A DNA stretch of 45,937 bases, from NCBI GenBank assembly GCA_016291665.1, contig JAEEYE010000017.1, forward strand, positions 1-45,937, written 5' to 3'. The position numbers and the translations under genes are program-made. The notes beneath the pieces were generated by a model. It saw nothing but the letters and a program-made list of their open reading frames with translations, made no database searches and had not been told where the DNA came from. Positions 1-8,366 of this stretch are shown here, piece after piece (position 1 is the stretch's first letter; each line of letters starts with the position of its first letter). This DNA is from Oxalobacter sp. Lineage in GTDB: Bacteria > Pseudomonadota > Gammaproteobacteria > Burkholderiales > Burkholderiaceae_D.

Positions 1-103
1 GGTTTTTCCTTTCCGGCTTACGCCTTATTGATAAAGATTCACACCTCTATCAAACTGGAAAAACCCACTTATCGCAAGTCCTAACTGTCAGATGAAATCT
101 GAA

Positions 104-562
104 CTAGTACAACTCAAATTCATCGAAGTCGCCTTTGATGACTTTCCGGATGACGTCGCTAGGGAAGCCCCTTTGTTGCAGAAAACGAATTTGTTTGGCT
201 TTTTCTTGGAAAGTTTCAGGGGATTTCCCGAAGCGTTTCTCCCAAACGGCAGCTGCGCGTTGGAGTTCCGTTTCTTTTAATGTTTCAGAAATCTCTAGTA
301 TGACCGATTCAGGCAGGCGGTGGTTCTGTAGTTCATGAAGAACTTGGCGGCTACCATAACGTGCTCCCCTGCGCCTGGCATACGATTCGGCAAATCGTTC
401 TTCAGACAGGTAGCCTGATTCCTTAAGCCATTCAATCAGCGCTTCGATGTCATCACCGTCTTCAGCATAAGGCTCCAGTTTTGAGGCAAGTTCCCGCGCA
501 CTGTGCTCCCTGTTGGAAAGGAAACGCAGAGCACGGGCTTTCAGGCTTGGTTTTTGCCTCAT
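104..562 (-). CDS. recX: Regulatory protein RecX
   Basis: This 152-residue protein is a RecX, a small cytoplasmic protein of helical repeats that binds RecA filaments and modulates their activity, usually by inhibition. The length is typical of the family. Family-like segments are visible: RALRFLSNREHS near residues 11-22, a GYLSEERFAESYARRRG-type stretch near 50-66, and the C-terminal FLQQRGFPSDVIRKVI segment. It lies 37 bases downstream of recA on the same strand, the classic recA-recX arrangement, so it is probably made by readthrough from the recA promoter. I see no separate promoter. The assignment is secure from sequence plus context. Confidence 0.93.
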   Translation of the reverse strand: MRQKPSLKARALRFLSNREHSARELASKLEPYAEDGDDIEALIEWLKESGYLSEERFAESYARRRGARYGSRQVLHELQNHRLPESVILEISETLKETELQRAAAVWEKRFGKSPETFQEKAKQIRFLQQRGFPSDVIRKVIKGDFDEFELY

Positions 563-599
563 GGTTTGCCTGCTAGAAGTGCCTTAAAAGGAGAGTTCC

Positions 600-1685
600 T
601 TATTCTTGCGGAGCTTCAGAGTCCTGTAGTTCAAAATCAGGTGCTGGTGCTTCAGAAACACCTTTGGCAGCACGGATCTTGTTTTCAATTTCCAAGGCAA
701 GTTCTGGGTTTTCTTTGAGGTAGGTTCTGACGTTGTCTTTACCTTGTCCGAGGCGGTCGCCGTTATAGCTGTACCAAGAGCCGGCTTTATCAACCACCTT
801 GGTTTCGACGCCCAAGTCGATGATTTCCCCTTCGCGCGAAGAGCCTTCGCCGTAAAGGATATCGAAACAGGCTTCCTTGAATGGAGGTGCCATTTTGTTT
901 TTGACGACGCGGACGCGCGTTTCGTTGCCGATGACGGTGTCAGCCTGCTTAATGGAACCTGTACGGCGGATATCCAAGCGGACAGAAGAGTAGAACTTCA
1001 GCGCATTACCCCCTGTTGTGACTTCTGGAGAACCGTAAGAGTTGCCAATCTTCATACGGATTTGGTTGATGAAGATGACAGTGGTATTGGTTTTCTTGAT
1101 GGTTCCAGTCAGTTTCCGGAGTGCCTGCGACATCAAGCGAGCTTGGAGACCAGGCAGGGAGTCGCCCATTTCACCTTCAATTTCAGCTTTTGGTGTCAAT
1201 GCGGCAACGGAGTCAATGACAACAAGGTCAATCCCACCAGAGCGGACTAAGGAGTCTGTGATTTCCAGAGCCTGTTCTCCCGTGTCAGGCTGCGAAATCC
1301 AGAGGTCTTGAACGACGACACCGAGTTTGCCGGCATAGGTAAGATCCAATGCATGTTCCGCGTCAATGAAAGCGCAGGTACCACCGGCTTTCTGCATTTC
1401 TGCAATGACCTGCAACGTAAGCGTGGTTTTACCGGAAGATTCAGGCCCATAGATTTCAATGATACGACCACGAGGTAGGCCGCCAATGCCAAGCGCAATG
1501 TCTAAACCCAAGGAACCTGTTGAGATGACAGGAACCTTTTCTGCAATGACGCCTGGCGCCATTCGCATGATGGAGCCTTTGCCAAATTGTTTTTCAATCT
1601 GGGCGAGCGCTGCTGCTAGCGCTTTTTTCTTTTCTTCTTCAGGGGAGGATTTTTTATCTTGTCCTACTTTTCTTTTGTCGTCCAT
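600..1685 (-). CDS. recA: Recombinase RecA
   Basis: RecA is the ATP-dependent strand-exchange protein and the co-protease of the SOS response. The Walker A motif GPESSGKT lies near residues 80-87. The DNA-binding loop region [20 protein letters not shown] and the GGNALKFY segment of loop L2 are clear. Loop L2 reads NSYGSPEV where the E. coli protein has VMFGNPET, so the usual Phe is a Tyr. Two ATGs are possible, at 1691 and 1685. The Shine-Dalgarno GGAAGGA (1691-1697) overlaps the first and lies five bases before the second, so I chose 1685 (361 residues). The C terminus is acidic, as expected. I see no clear CTGT-N8-ACAG LexA box upstream. recX follows on the same strand. Confidence 0.98.
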   Translation of the reverse strand: MDDKRKVGQDKKSSPEEEKKKALAAALAQIEKQFGKGSIMRMAPGVIAEKVPVISTGSLGLDIALGIGGLPRGRIIEIYGPESSGKTTLTLQVIAEMQKAGGTCAFIDAEHALDLTYAGKLGVVVQDLWISQPDTGEQALEITDSLVRSGGIDLVVIDSVAALTPKAEIEGEMGDSLPGLQARLMSQALRKLTGTIKKTNTTVIFINQIRMKIGNSYGSPEVTTGGNALKFYSSVRLDIRRTGSIKQADTVIGNETRVRVVKNKMAPPFKEACFDILYGEGSSREGEIIDLGVETKVVDKAGSWYSYNGDRLGQGKDNVRTYLKENPELALEIENKIRAAKGVSEAPAPDFELQDSEAPQE

Positions 1686-1813
1686 GGGCATCCTTCCATA
1701 AATAAAAACTCTAAATCCTCGAGGCTAACAGGTATTCAGAAAAAAGAAAGCCTTTTGGGCAAGAAAAACCAAAAAATGCCACATTTGCCATGTCGGTTCA
1801 AGGGCGCTGTTTT

Positions 1814-1822
1814 TGGTATAAT
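1814..1822 (+). promoter_or_regulatory. Extended -10 promoter of the DUF2889 gene
   Basis: TGGTATAAT fits the extended -10 consensus TGnTATAAT exactly. No good -35 hexamer is seen 16-18 bases upstream, which is usual for extended -10 promoters. Transcription would begin near 1829 and give a leader of about 60 bases. This is inference from the motif. Confidence 0.55.
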
Positions 1823-1845
1823 GCGCAGAGATTCTTGAAGAGGCG

Positions 1846-1859
1846 GTAGCTTTTGCTAC
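1846..1859 (+). other. Small leader hairpin before the DUF2889 gene
   Basis: GTAGC and GCTAC form a perfect 5-bp stem closed by a TTTT loop. The hairpin sits in the predicted leader, about 31 bases before the start codon, and is followed by GGGAAG. The role is unknown, and there is no U-tract, so it is not a terminator. Confidence 0.4.
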
Positions 1860-1890
1860 TGGGAAGTCGTATTTTCAAGTACATGACACT

Positions 1891-2457
1891 ATGCCACTGC
1901 CATTAGCCACAACACCTAGGGTTTTAAAGCATACCCGAACCATTAAAGTGCAGTTTTTCCTTCGGGAAGATGGTTTCTGGGATATTGATGCCCGCTTTAC
2001 GGATGTGAAGACCCATGAGTTATTGCTGGCATCAGTTGTTGTCCCTGCCAAAAGACCTCTTCATGATATGTGGATGCGCTTGACGGTCAATCCGCAAGGA
2101 ACTGTCATTGATTCGCATATTGCTTTTGATGAAGTGCCATTTGAAGGGTTTTGTGAGCGTATCCATTCCCGTTATTCAAAACTGGTTGGGCTCAATATCC
2201 TGCATCATTTTCGCCATGGCATCCATGAGCGTTTTGGGGCTATGGACGGATGTACGCATATGAATGAGATTGCGGAAGCAATCCCATCGGTTGCGATGCA
2301 GGTTTTCGTCTTTGGTGAGGAAGATGCGCGTATTAAGGCTGCCTTCCAGAAAGAAGATGAACGACCATTCAATTTAGATTTGTGTCATTGTATGGATTCT
2401 AAGGGGCCTGCAGTCTTGAAGTTCTACCCACAGTGGTATGGCTCCGTCAAAAAATAA
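1891..2457 (+). CDS. DUF2889 family protein
   Basis: This 188-residue protein resembles the DUF2889 family of uncharacterised betaproteobacterial proteins. Recognisable features are an N-terminal HTRTI segment, then REDGFWDIDARFTDVKTHEL (about residues 27-46), a central basic His-containing region (HHFRHGIHERFG) and a C-terminal LDLCHCMDSKGPAVLKFYPQW block with two Cys and one His. No signal peptide or membrane segment is visible, so it is probably cytoplasmic. It is divergent from recA and lies 9 bases before xseA, suggesting cotranscription with xseA. No ribosome binding site stands in front of the ATG, but no other in-frame start exists nearby. The function is not known. Confidence 0.8.
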   Translation: MPLPLATTPRVLKHTRTIKVQFFLREDGFWDIDARFTDVKTHELLLASVVVPAKRPLHDMWMRLTVNPQGTVIDSHIAFDEVPFEGFCERIHSRYSKLVGLNILHHFRHGIHERFGAMDGCTHMNEIAEAIPSVAMQVFVFGEEDARIKAAFQKEDERPFNLDLCHCMDSKGPAVLKFYPQWYGSVKK

Positions 2458-2466
2458 TCCAACCTA

Positions 2467-3795
2467 TTGCTTCCATCCATAGTGGATAGTTTTGCTACTT
2501 CTCCGGTTTTTCCTGACCTTGTTGCCGCCGCAGGCAATAGGGAAGTCTTGACCGTTTCAGAATTAAATGAAGCATTGGCTCTGATGTTGGATAAGGAGTT
2601 CCCTTTGCTTTGGGTTGCAGGGGAGGTATCGGGCTTTACACGGGCGGCATCAGGACATTGGTACTTTACTCTGAAAGATGATGACTCTCAGATCCGGGTT
2701 GTGATGTTCCGCGGCCGAGCGCGACTGGCCTCATTTACACCGAAACACGGGGATCACATTGAGGTCAGAGGAACGTTGGGGATGTATCAGCCACGTGGAG
2801 AGCTCCAGCTCAATGTTGATACCATCCGACATGCAGGGGCAGGGAACCGGTATGAAGCGTTCCTGCGTTTGAAGGCGAAATTAGAGTCGGAAGGGCTATT
2901 TCGTGCAGACCGTAAACGGGCTATTCCGGTGTTTGTAGAAACAGTTGGGATTGTGACTAGTCCCCAAGCTGCTGCATTACGTGATGTATTGACGACATTG
3001 GCCAGACGGGCGCCTCATGTGCGTATCATCTTATATCCTACCCTTGTACAGGGTGCCGATGCTCATGAAAAAATCGCTGAGGCTATTGCGCTGGCTTCTG
3101 GGCGGGCAGAGTGTGATGCGCTGCTTGTTTGCCGGGGTGGAGGCAGTATTGAAGATTTGTGGTCTTTCAATGAAGAAACGGTTGCAAGGGCAATTGCGGC
3201 TTGTTCTCTTCCCGTTATCTCTGGTATTGGGCATGAGACGGATTTCACGATTGCAGATTTTGTAGCTGATGTTAGAGCGCCTACGCCAACGGCTGCTGCT
3301 GAACTAGTATCAAGAAGCCGGAATGATTGGCTGGAGGGATTGTCAATCCTGGCAATGCGGATGGCAAGGACGATGGAACGCAGGATTAATCAATCCACGC
3401 AACATACAGATATGCTATTAAGGCGTCTGGTTAGCCCTAAAGCCTATATCCATCAGGAGCGCCAGCAGTTAAATACCTTTGAGGCAAGGATGCGGGCTAA
3501 GCTACCGGATTCTAGTATTTTGAACTATCAGCTAAGTGGCTTACGGGAGCAACTGAGGATGGTAGCCAGTGCTTCCCTTGGTTCCAAACGCCAGCATATC
3601 CGTGTACTGTCCACGCAGCTGGAACTTTTAAATCCACAACGTATCTTAGACCGTGGCTATGCCATCATGCAAAATGAGCGAGGTCAAATTGTCCGTTCGC
3701 CAGCGGATATTCCTGTTAAAAGGCCAATGATGGTACGGTTGGCTAAAGGCAGTGCTGAAGTTGTGGTTGATTCTGTCCAGCAGGTACTGCCTTAA
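2467..3795 (+). CDS. xseA: Exodeoxyribonuclease VII large subunit
   Basis: XseA is the catalytic large subunit of exonuclease VII, which degrades single-stranded DNA to oligonucleotides together with XseB; xseB is not in this window. The N-terminal OB-fold carries VAGEVSGFTRAASGHWYFTL (about residues 50-69). The catalytic domain carries GIVTSPQAAALRD, CRGGGSIEDLWSFNEE and SGIGHETDFTIADFVADVRA (about 155-280), followed by a long helical region. At 442 residues it is close to the E. coli length. The start is a TTG at 2467, without a clear Shine-Dalgarno. GTG at 2482 and TTG at 2548, just after AGGGAAG, are alternatives. It converges on aroKB with 10 bases between them. Confidence 0.95.
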   Translation: MLPSIVDSFATSPVFPDLVAAAGNREVLTVSELNEALALMLDKEFPLLWVAGEVSGFTRAASGHWYFTLKDDDSQIRVVMFRGRARLASFTPKHGDHIEVRGTLGMYQPRGELQLNVDTIRHAGAGNRYEAFLRLKAKLESEGLFRADRKRAIPVFVETVGIVTSPQAAALRDVLTTLARRAPHVRIILYPTLVQGADAHEKIAEAIALASGRAECDALLVCRGGGSIEDLWSFNEETVARAIAACSLPVISGIGHETDFTIADFVADVRAPTPTAAAELVSRSRNDWLEGLSILAMRMARTMERRINQSTQHTDMLLRRLVSPKAYIHQERQQLNTFEARMRAKLPDSSILNYQLSGLREQLRMVASASLGSKRQHIRVLSTQLELLNPQRILDRGYAIMQNERGQIVRSPADIPVKRPMMVRLAKGSAEVVVDSVQQVLP

Positions 3796-3805
3796 CTTTT
3801 CAGCC

Positions 3806-5476
3806 TTAATTGCTCTTAAATGCAGCAATCGTTTCAAGCAGGAGATTTTCAGGAACCTTGGTGATGGCTGTTTTACCCAGTTTCTTTAGCAGGACAAACT
3901 GGATCTCACCGCCAACATTCTTCTTATCCACCCTCATGAGGTCAATCCACCGTTCAGGTGGCATGTTCGGTGCTTTGATTGGCAAGCGCGCTTTTTTAAC
4001 GAGTGTACGGATTCGGTTTACGGTTTCGTCATCGAGCCATCCCATCCGGCGGGAAAGGTCGGCGGCCATAACCATGCCACAACCGACAGCTTCTCCATGG
4101 AGCCAAGTACCATAGCCCATACCCGCTTCGATAGCGTGTGCAAATGTATGACCAAAGTTTAAGATGGCTCTAAGTCCCGTACTTTCCTTTTCGTCCTGCC
4201 TGACGACATCTGCCTTGATTTCGCATGAACGTTTGATGGCGTAAGCTAAGGTATCAGGTGTACGTTCCAACAGTTTCTCTGTGTTCCTTTCAAGCCAGGC
4301 AAAGAATGCCGTATCGACAATACAACCGTATTTGATGACTTCTGCCATACCAGCAGAAAGTTCGGTGTCAGGTAGGGAATTCAATGTGGATGTGTCGGCA
4401 ATCACGGCAACGGGTTGGTAAAAAGCGCCAATCATGTTTTTACCGAGGGGGTGGTTGATGCCTGTTTTGCCACCGACGGAGGAATCCACTTCTGACAGAA
4501 GGGTGGTTGGAATCTGGACAAACGGAATGCCACGCATGAAGCTTGCTGCTGCGTAGCCCGTGATGTCTCCGATGACTCCTCCCCCTAAAGCTGCCAAAGT
4601 GGTTTTCCTGTCGCATTTGTTTGTCATCAGGAAGTCGAATATTTTCATCAGGCTTTCCCAATTCTTCTCTTTTTCACCATCAGGGAGAACCAGTGAAATG
4701 ACTTCTTTACCTGAAGCTTTAAGGGAATCGGTCAACCTTTCTAGGTATAGGGGAGCAACGACGTCGTTAGTGATGATGGCGATGCGTTTCCCTTTGATGG
4801 ATTTGGCGAGCAGTTGGGAATCTTTTAAAAGGCCGGTTCCAATTTCAATGGGGTAGCTACGTTCCCCCAAGTCGACCTTGAGATGCTGTTTTTTGGGTTC
4901 TTGCATGTTGTTCCTGGCCTTTTTTTCTTGAGTGGCATTTTTCCGGTTTGCCGAATTTTTTTTCTTAAAACCTTTAATTTGGTTGGCGATGGATTGCACC
5001 ATGGCGTGGACGTTGGGTCTGCCCGTGTCGACAATGATATCGGCGACTTCCTGGTAGAGTGGTTCACGCTCTTTAGCAAGTGCTTCGAGTTTTGCGCGTC
5101 TGTCTTCGGTTTGTAGCAGCGGGCGGTTGCGGTCGTGCTGGGTTCTTTTGAGAATGTTTGTGACGCTTGCCCTCAAATAGATGACGATGCCGCGTTTTTT
5201 AAGGACTTCTCGGTTTTCGGGACGGATGACGGAACCGCCACCGGTTGCTAGAAGGATCCCTTTTCGGGCAGTGAGTTCATTAATGGTGTCTACTTCCCTT
5301 TGGCGGAAACTGTCTTCACCTTCGATTTCAAAAATCCAAGAGATGGTAGCGCCGGTGCGTGCTTCGATTTCCTGATCGGAATCAATGAATTTCAGTCCCA
5401 GCCTTTTTGCAAGCAAACGGCCAACTGTCGTTTTGCCTGATCCCATCAGGCCAACGAGAAAAATATTCGGTTGCAT
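3806..5476 (-). CDS. aroKB: Fused shikimate kinase / 3-dehydroquinate synthase AroKB
   Basis: One uninterrupted frame of 556 residues encodes two shikimate-pathway enzymes. The N-terminal part (about 1-172) is shikimate kinase, with the P-loop [11 protein letters not shown], substrate-binding DSDQEIE and FRQRE, the GGGSVI turn and the lid RPLL. A lysine-rich linker (about 172-192) follows. The remainder is 3-dehydroquinate synthase, with [42 protein letters not shown] and [10 protein letters not shown]; Glu and the two His are the zinc ligands. The frame opens to a TTG at 5551, but the promoter lies inside that extension, so I place the start at ATG 5476. An AGGAAC site six bases before the ATG of MQEPKK (about 4905) could also give free AroB. 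Most relatives have aroK and aroB as two genes. Confidence 0.93.
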   Translation of the reverse strand: MQPNIFLVGLMGSGKTTVGRLLAKRLGLKFIDSDQEIEARTGATISWIFEIEGEDSFRQREVDTINELTARKGILLATGGGSVIRPENREVLKKRGIVIYLRASVTNILKRTQHDRNRPLLQTEDRRAKLEALAKEREPLYQEVADIIVDTGRPNVHAMVQSIANQIKGFKKKNSANRKNATQEKKARNNMQEPKKQHLKVDLGERSYPIEIGTGLLKDSQLLAKSIKGKRIAIITNDVVAPLYLERLTDSLKASGKEVISLVLPDGEKEKNWESLMKIFDFLMTNKCDRKTTLAALGGGVIGDITGYAAASFMRGIPFVQIPTTLLSEVDSSVGGKTGINHPLGKNMIGAFYQPVAVIADTSTLNSLPDTELSAGMAEVIKYGCIVDTAFFAWLERNTEKLLERTPDTLAYAIKRSCEIKADVVRQDEKESTGLRAILNFGHTFAHAIEAGMGYGTWLHGEAVGCGMVMAADLSRRMGWLDDETVNRIRTLVKKARLPIKAPNMPPERWIDLMRVDKKNVGGEIQFVLLKKLGKTAITKVPENLLLETIAAFKSN

Positions 5477-5510
5477 ATAAGCGTAGATTGGATGTTTCTT
5501 AATCTTTTTG

Positions 5511-5537
5511 ACTATAGCATGAATTGCGCAGTTCCAA
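5511..5537 (-). promoter_or_regulatory. Predicted aroKB promoter
   Basis: On the minus strand TGCTATAGT forms an extended -10 (TATAGT at 5511-5516), with TTGGAA at 5532-5537 as a -35 after a short 15-base spacer. Transcription would begin near 5504, about 28 bases before ATG 5476. This rules against the upstream TTG at 5551. Confidence 0.5.
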
Positions 5538-5660
5538 ATGGGAGAAACCAAACGGCTAATCGTAATAAAACTGTGTAAAACGTAAAAAAATGTGAGATGG
5601 CGGTGCGAAGCGAGAGAGTTTCAAGGATAATGCTGATATCTTTTTTTGAGGTTTGGCAAG

Positions 5661-7991
5661 ATGTTTTCTCGAAACAGGGATCCAGTTCCTCCTGAAGGGG
5701 AGGAAGGTCAACAAGGGGAACCGTCACAAGAACGTGGCAGGCGCCGCGGTTTATGGTTTTGGGTGGTGACCCTCTTTGTGGGCGGAGCCCTATTGGGCGT
5801 CCTACTGGTTGGTTTGACAGTTGCTATCATTTATCCGCAACTGCCATCTATGGATCGTTTGACAGACTACCGTCCTAAGATGCCTTTGCGTGTCTATACG
5901 TCTGACAATGTCTTGATTGGTGAGTTTGGGGACGAGCGCAGGAAATTTGTACCTATTGAGAAAATCCCCCAACGCTTGAAAAAGGCTGTTTTGGCCATTG
6001 AGGATGACCGGTTTTACCAGCATAGTGGTATCGACTATCTCGGTATTTTGCGTGCTGCAATCAACAACGTGTTGGGGCGGAGTCGACAGGGAGCGTCTAC
6101 GATTACGCAGCAGGTAGCCAAGAATTTTTTCCTTTCTAGTGAGCAGACGTTAAAGCGCAAGATGTATGAGGCTGTCTTGGCTTTCAAGATTGAGAAAGCG
6201 CTTAGCAAGGACAAAATTCTTGAGCTTTATATGAATCAGATTTATCTGGGACAGCGCTCATTCGGTTTTGCAATGGCTGCGCAGACTTACTTTGGTAAGG
6301 AACTTGAAGAGATTACTTTAGCAGAAGCAGCTATGTTAGCTGGTCTGCCTAAGGCTCCATCGGCGAACAACCCGATTTCTAATTTCCCGCGAGCAAAGCA
6401 GCGTCAGGAATATATCCTCCTTCGTATGCAGCAATTAGGATATATTTCCCAGCAGGAATACGAGAATGCGGTCAAGGAAGAACTCCATATCAAGATGGCC
6501 AAGGAAGAACCAGAAGTACATGGACGCTATGTGGCCGAAATGGTTAGGTTGATGGTTTTCCAGCAGTACGGTGATGCAACTTATACCAGTGGTATGAATG
6601 TTTATACAACTATCTCTGGAAAGGCACAAGAAGCGGCTTACCGAGCGGTTCGTAGGGGGGCCATTGATTACGACCGTCGTCATGGATACCGTGGTCCTGA
6701 AGGCTATATTGCATTGCCGTCTGGGGATAATGTGCTGACAGATCAGGTTAAAGAAACGCTTGAAAAGCATCCGGCGAGTGAAGGTCTCATCAGCGGTGTT
6801 GTTACTGAGGCATCGCCATCGCGGGTTAAGGTGATGCTGCCTGATGGAAAGGTGGCGACAGTAACGGGGGCAGGCCTGAAGTTTGCTGCTTCCTGCTTAG
6901 GTAAGGGCGGCGAAAAACAGATTAAACGTGGGTCAATTATCCGCATTGGTGGTATTAATGGCGAGTGGGCGATTACGCAATTGCCGCAAATTGAAGCGGC
7001 TCTTGTTGCTTTGGATCCAGCAGATGGTGCAATCCGTGCATTGATTGGCGGTTTTGATTTTGCCAACCGTCAGTTTAATCATGCAACACAGGCTTGGCGT
7101 CAGCCAGGTTCTTCCTTCAAGCCATTTATCTATTCAGCTGCGTTGGAGAAAGGTTTTGCACCAGCAAGTATTATCAATGATGCACCGATGGCATTTACTG
7201 CGGGTTCTGGACAGACATGGAATCCAAAAAATTATGACAATGTTTATGATGGACCAATGACCATGCGCCGTGGGTTGATGAAGTCTAAGAACATGATTTC
7301 TGTTCAAATATTGAACCATATTGGTCCAACGTATGGGCAGGATCATGCGGTCAAGTTTGGTTTTGACTATGACAAGGTACCAGCTGATTTGTCATTGGCG
7401 CTTGGGGCGGCGTCGGTCACGCCGTTGCAGATGGCTTCTGCATATGCCATTTTTGCGAATGGCGGTTTCAGGGTTAAGCCTTACTTGATTTCGTCAATTA
7501 CCGATTTTAGGGGTAAGGTCCTTTCCCGCGCAAACCCGGAACAGCCTGGTCTTGAAATCAATCGTGCTATTGATGCAAGGAATGCCTTTGTGATGGACAG
7601 CATGATGAAGGGTGTGGTTCTCCATGGGACAGCAGCCAAAGCAGGTAAGGCTTTGGCGCGGACTGACCTGGCTGGTAAGACGGGGACGACGAATGATTCC
7701 CATGATGTCTGGTTTGCTGGCTACCAGCAGAATTTAGTAGCAGTTGTCTGGTTGGGATTTGACCAGCCAAAGAATATGGGACATGAAACGGGTGGGTCAC
7801 TTGCTGTTCCGGTGTGGATTGATTTCATGCGTGTAGCATTGCAGGGACTGCCGAGTGAAAGCCGTCCGATGCCTGAAGGGTTAGATTTTATCAATGACGA
7901 TTATTATTACCGTGAATTCCCACCAGGAGAAATCGTTACCAATGTTGGCGTCAGCAATCCCGTTCATCCAACGGAGTATGACAGTTTCTGA
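5661..7991 (+). CDS. mrcA: Penicillin-binding protein 1A
   Basis: This is a class A PBP, a bifunctional inner-membrane enzyme that polymerises glycan strands and cross-links peptides in peptidoglycan. A basic cytoplasmic tail is followed by one membrane segment (about residues 30-55). The GT51 glycosyltransferase domain shows EDDRFYQHSGID, GASTITQQVAKN, the RKMYEAVLAFKIEKALSK region and ILELYMNQIYLG. The transpeptidase domain has the SxxK serine in GSSFKP, the SKN triad in MKSKNM and the KTGTT box. An OB-like insert lies between the two domains, as in other PBP1A proteins. I chose ATG 5661 because GAGG at 5648-5651 sits nine bases before it; the frame opens at TTG 5646. At 776 residues it has normal length. 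Confidence 0.95.
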   Translation: MFSRNRDPVPPEGEEGQQGEPSQERGRRRGLWFWVVTLFVGGALLGVLLVGLTVAIIYPQLPSMDRLTDYRPKMPLRVYTSDNVLIGEFGDERRKFVPIEKIPQRLKKAVLAIEDDRFYQHSGIDYLGILRAAINNVLGRSRQGASTITQQVAKNFFLSSEQTLKRKMYEAVLAFKIEKALSKDKILELYMNQIYLGQRSFGFAMAAQTYFGKELEEITLAEAAMLAGLPKAPSANNPISNFPRAKQRQEYILLRMQQLGYISQQEYENAVKEELHIKMAKEEPEVHGRYVAEMVRLMVFQQYGDATYTSGMNVYTTISGKAQEAAYRAVRRGAIDYDRRHGYRGPEGYIALPSGDNVLTDQVKETLEKHPASEGLISGVVTEASPSRVKVMLPDGKVATVTGAGLKFAASCLGKGGEKQIKRGSIIRIGGINGEWAITQLPQIEAALVALDPADGAIRALIGGFDFANRQFNHATQAWRQPGSSFKPFIYSAALEKGFAPASIINDAPMAFTAGSGQTWNPKNYDNVYDGPMTMRRGLMKSKNMISVQILNHIGPTYGQDHAVKFGFDYDKVPADLSLALGAASVTPLQMASAYAIFANGGFRVKPYLISSITDFRGKVLSRANPEQPGLEINRAIDARNAFVMDSMMKGVVLHGTAAKAGKALARTDLAGKTGTTNDSHDVWFAGYQQNLVAVVWLGFDQPKNMGHETGGSLAVPVWIDFMRVALQGLPSESRPMPEGLDFINDDYYYREFPPGEIVTNVGVSNPVHPTEYDSF

Positions 7992-8056
7992 TGTGTGTTA
8001 TAGTCCTCAATTTGTTGCCAAGTGAGTAGGCGTGTTGGCTATTCGAAGGAACCAAG

Positions 8057-8326
8057 ATGAATCTTTTTCAACAGTTACGAAATGTTCTCTTATTGCTTGC
8101 TATAGTGGTAGGTCTGGTTGCCTGCGGCCAAAAGGGGCCATTGATGTTGCCGCCAAAGAATACGGCACCAAAACCTGTCAATCCAGTTGTTTTCCCTGAA
8201 GAAAGTGAAACAGCTGGGCAATCGGCAACAGATGGAAAAGTCTTGGAGGGGCAGTCCCAGAATCAGGAAGAACCATTGGGTATTTTGCCGAGTACGACAA
8301 GGCATCCGCATAAGAAGGCTAAATAA
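8057..8326 (+). CDS. lptM: Small lipoprotein LptM (YifL-like)
   Basis: This 89-residue protein starts with a lipoprotein signal peptide. After a hydrophobic stretch comes the lipobox LVAC, near residue 23, followed directly by GQKGPLMLPP, the hallmark of the LptM/YifL family. LptM assists oxidative maturation of the LPS translocon protein LptD in E. coli. The rest is low-complexity and rich in Pro, Glu and Gln. The start has a good site, GAAGGA nine bases upstream. It lies 40 bases before lysA, the same pairing as yifL upstream of dapF and near lysA in many proteobacteria. Confidence 0.85.
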   Translation: MNLFQQLRNVLLLLAIVVGLVACGQKGPLMLPPKNTAPKPVNPVVFPEESETAGQSATDGKVLEGQSQNQEEPLGILPSTTRHPHKKAK

Positions 8327-8366
8327 TGTAGGCAGGGAAATGGCAATAGAAATGGGGATTTAAAGG

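Noticed and set aside
1-65. GGTTTTTCC at 1-9 and GGAAAAACC at 57-65 form an inverted repeat.
   Set aside because: The loop is 47 bases, the arms are AT-rich, and the left arm is at the window edge; chance is likely.
744-1250. A 168-codon plus-strand frame inside recA.
   Set aside because: It is antisense to a clearly conserved gene and its protein resembles no family.
5477-5551. A 25-residue N-terminal extension of AroKB from TTG 5551.
   Set aside because: The extension has no AroK similarity and the predicted promoter lies within it.
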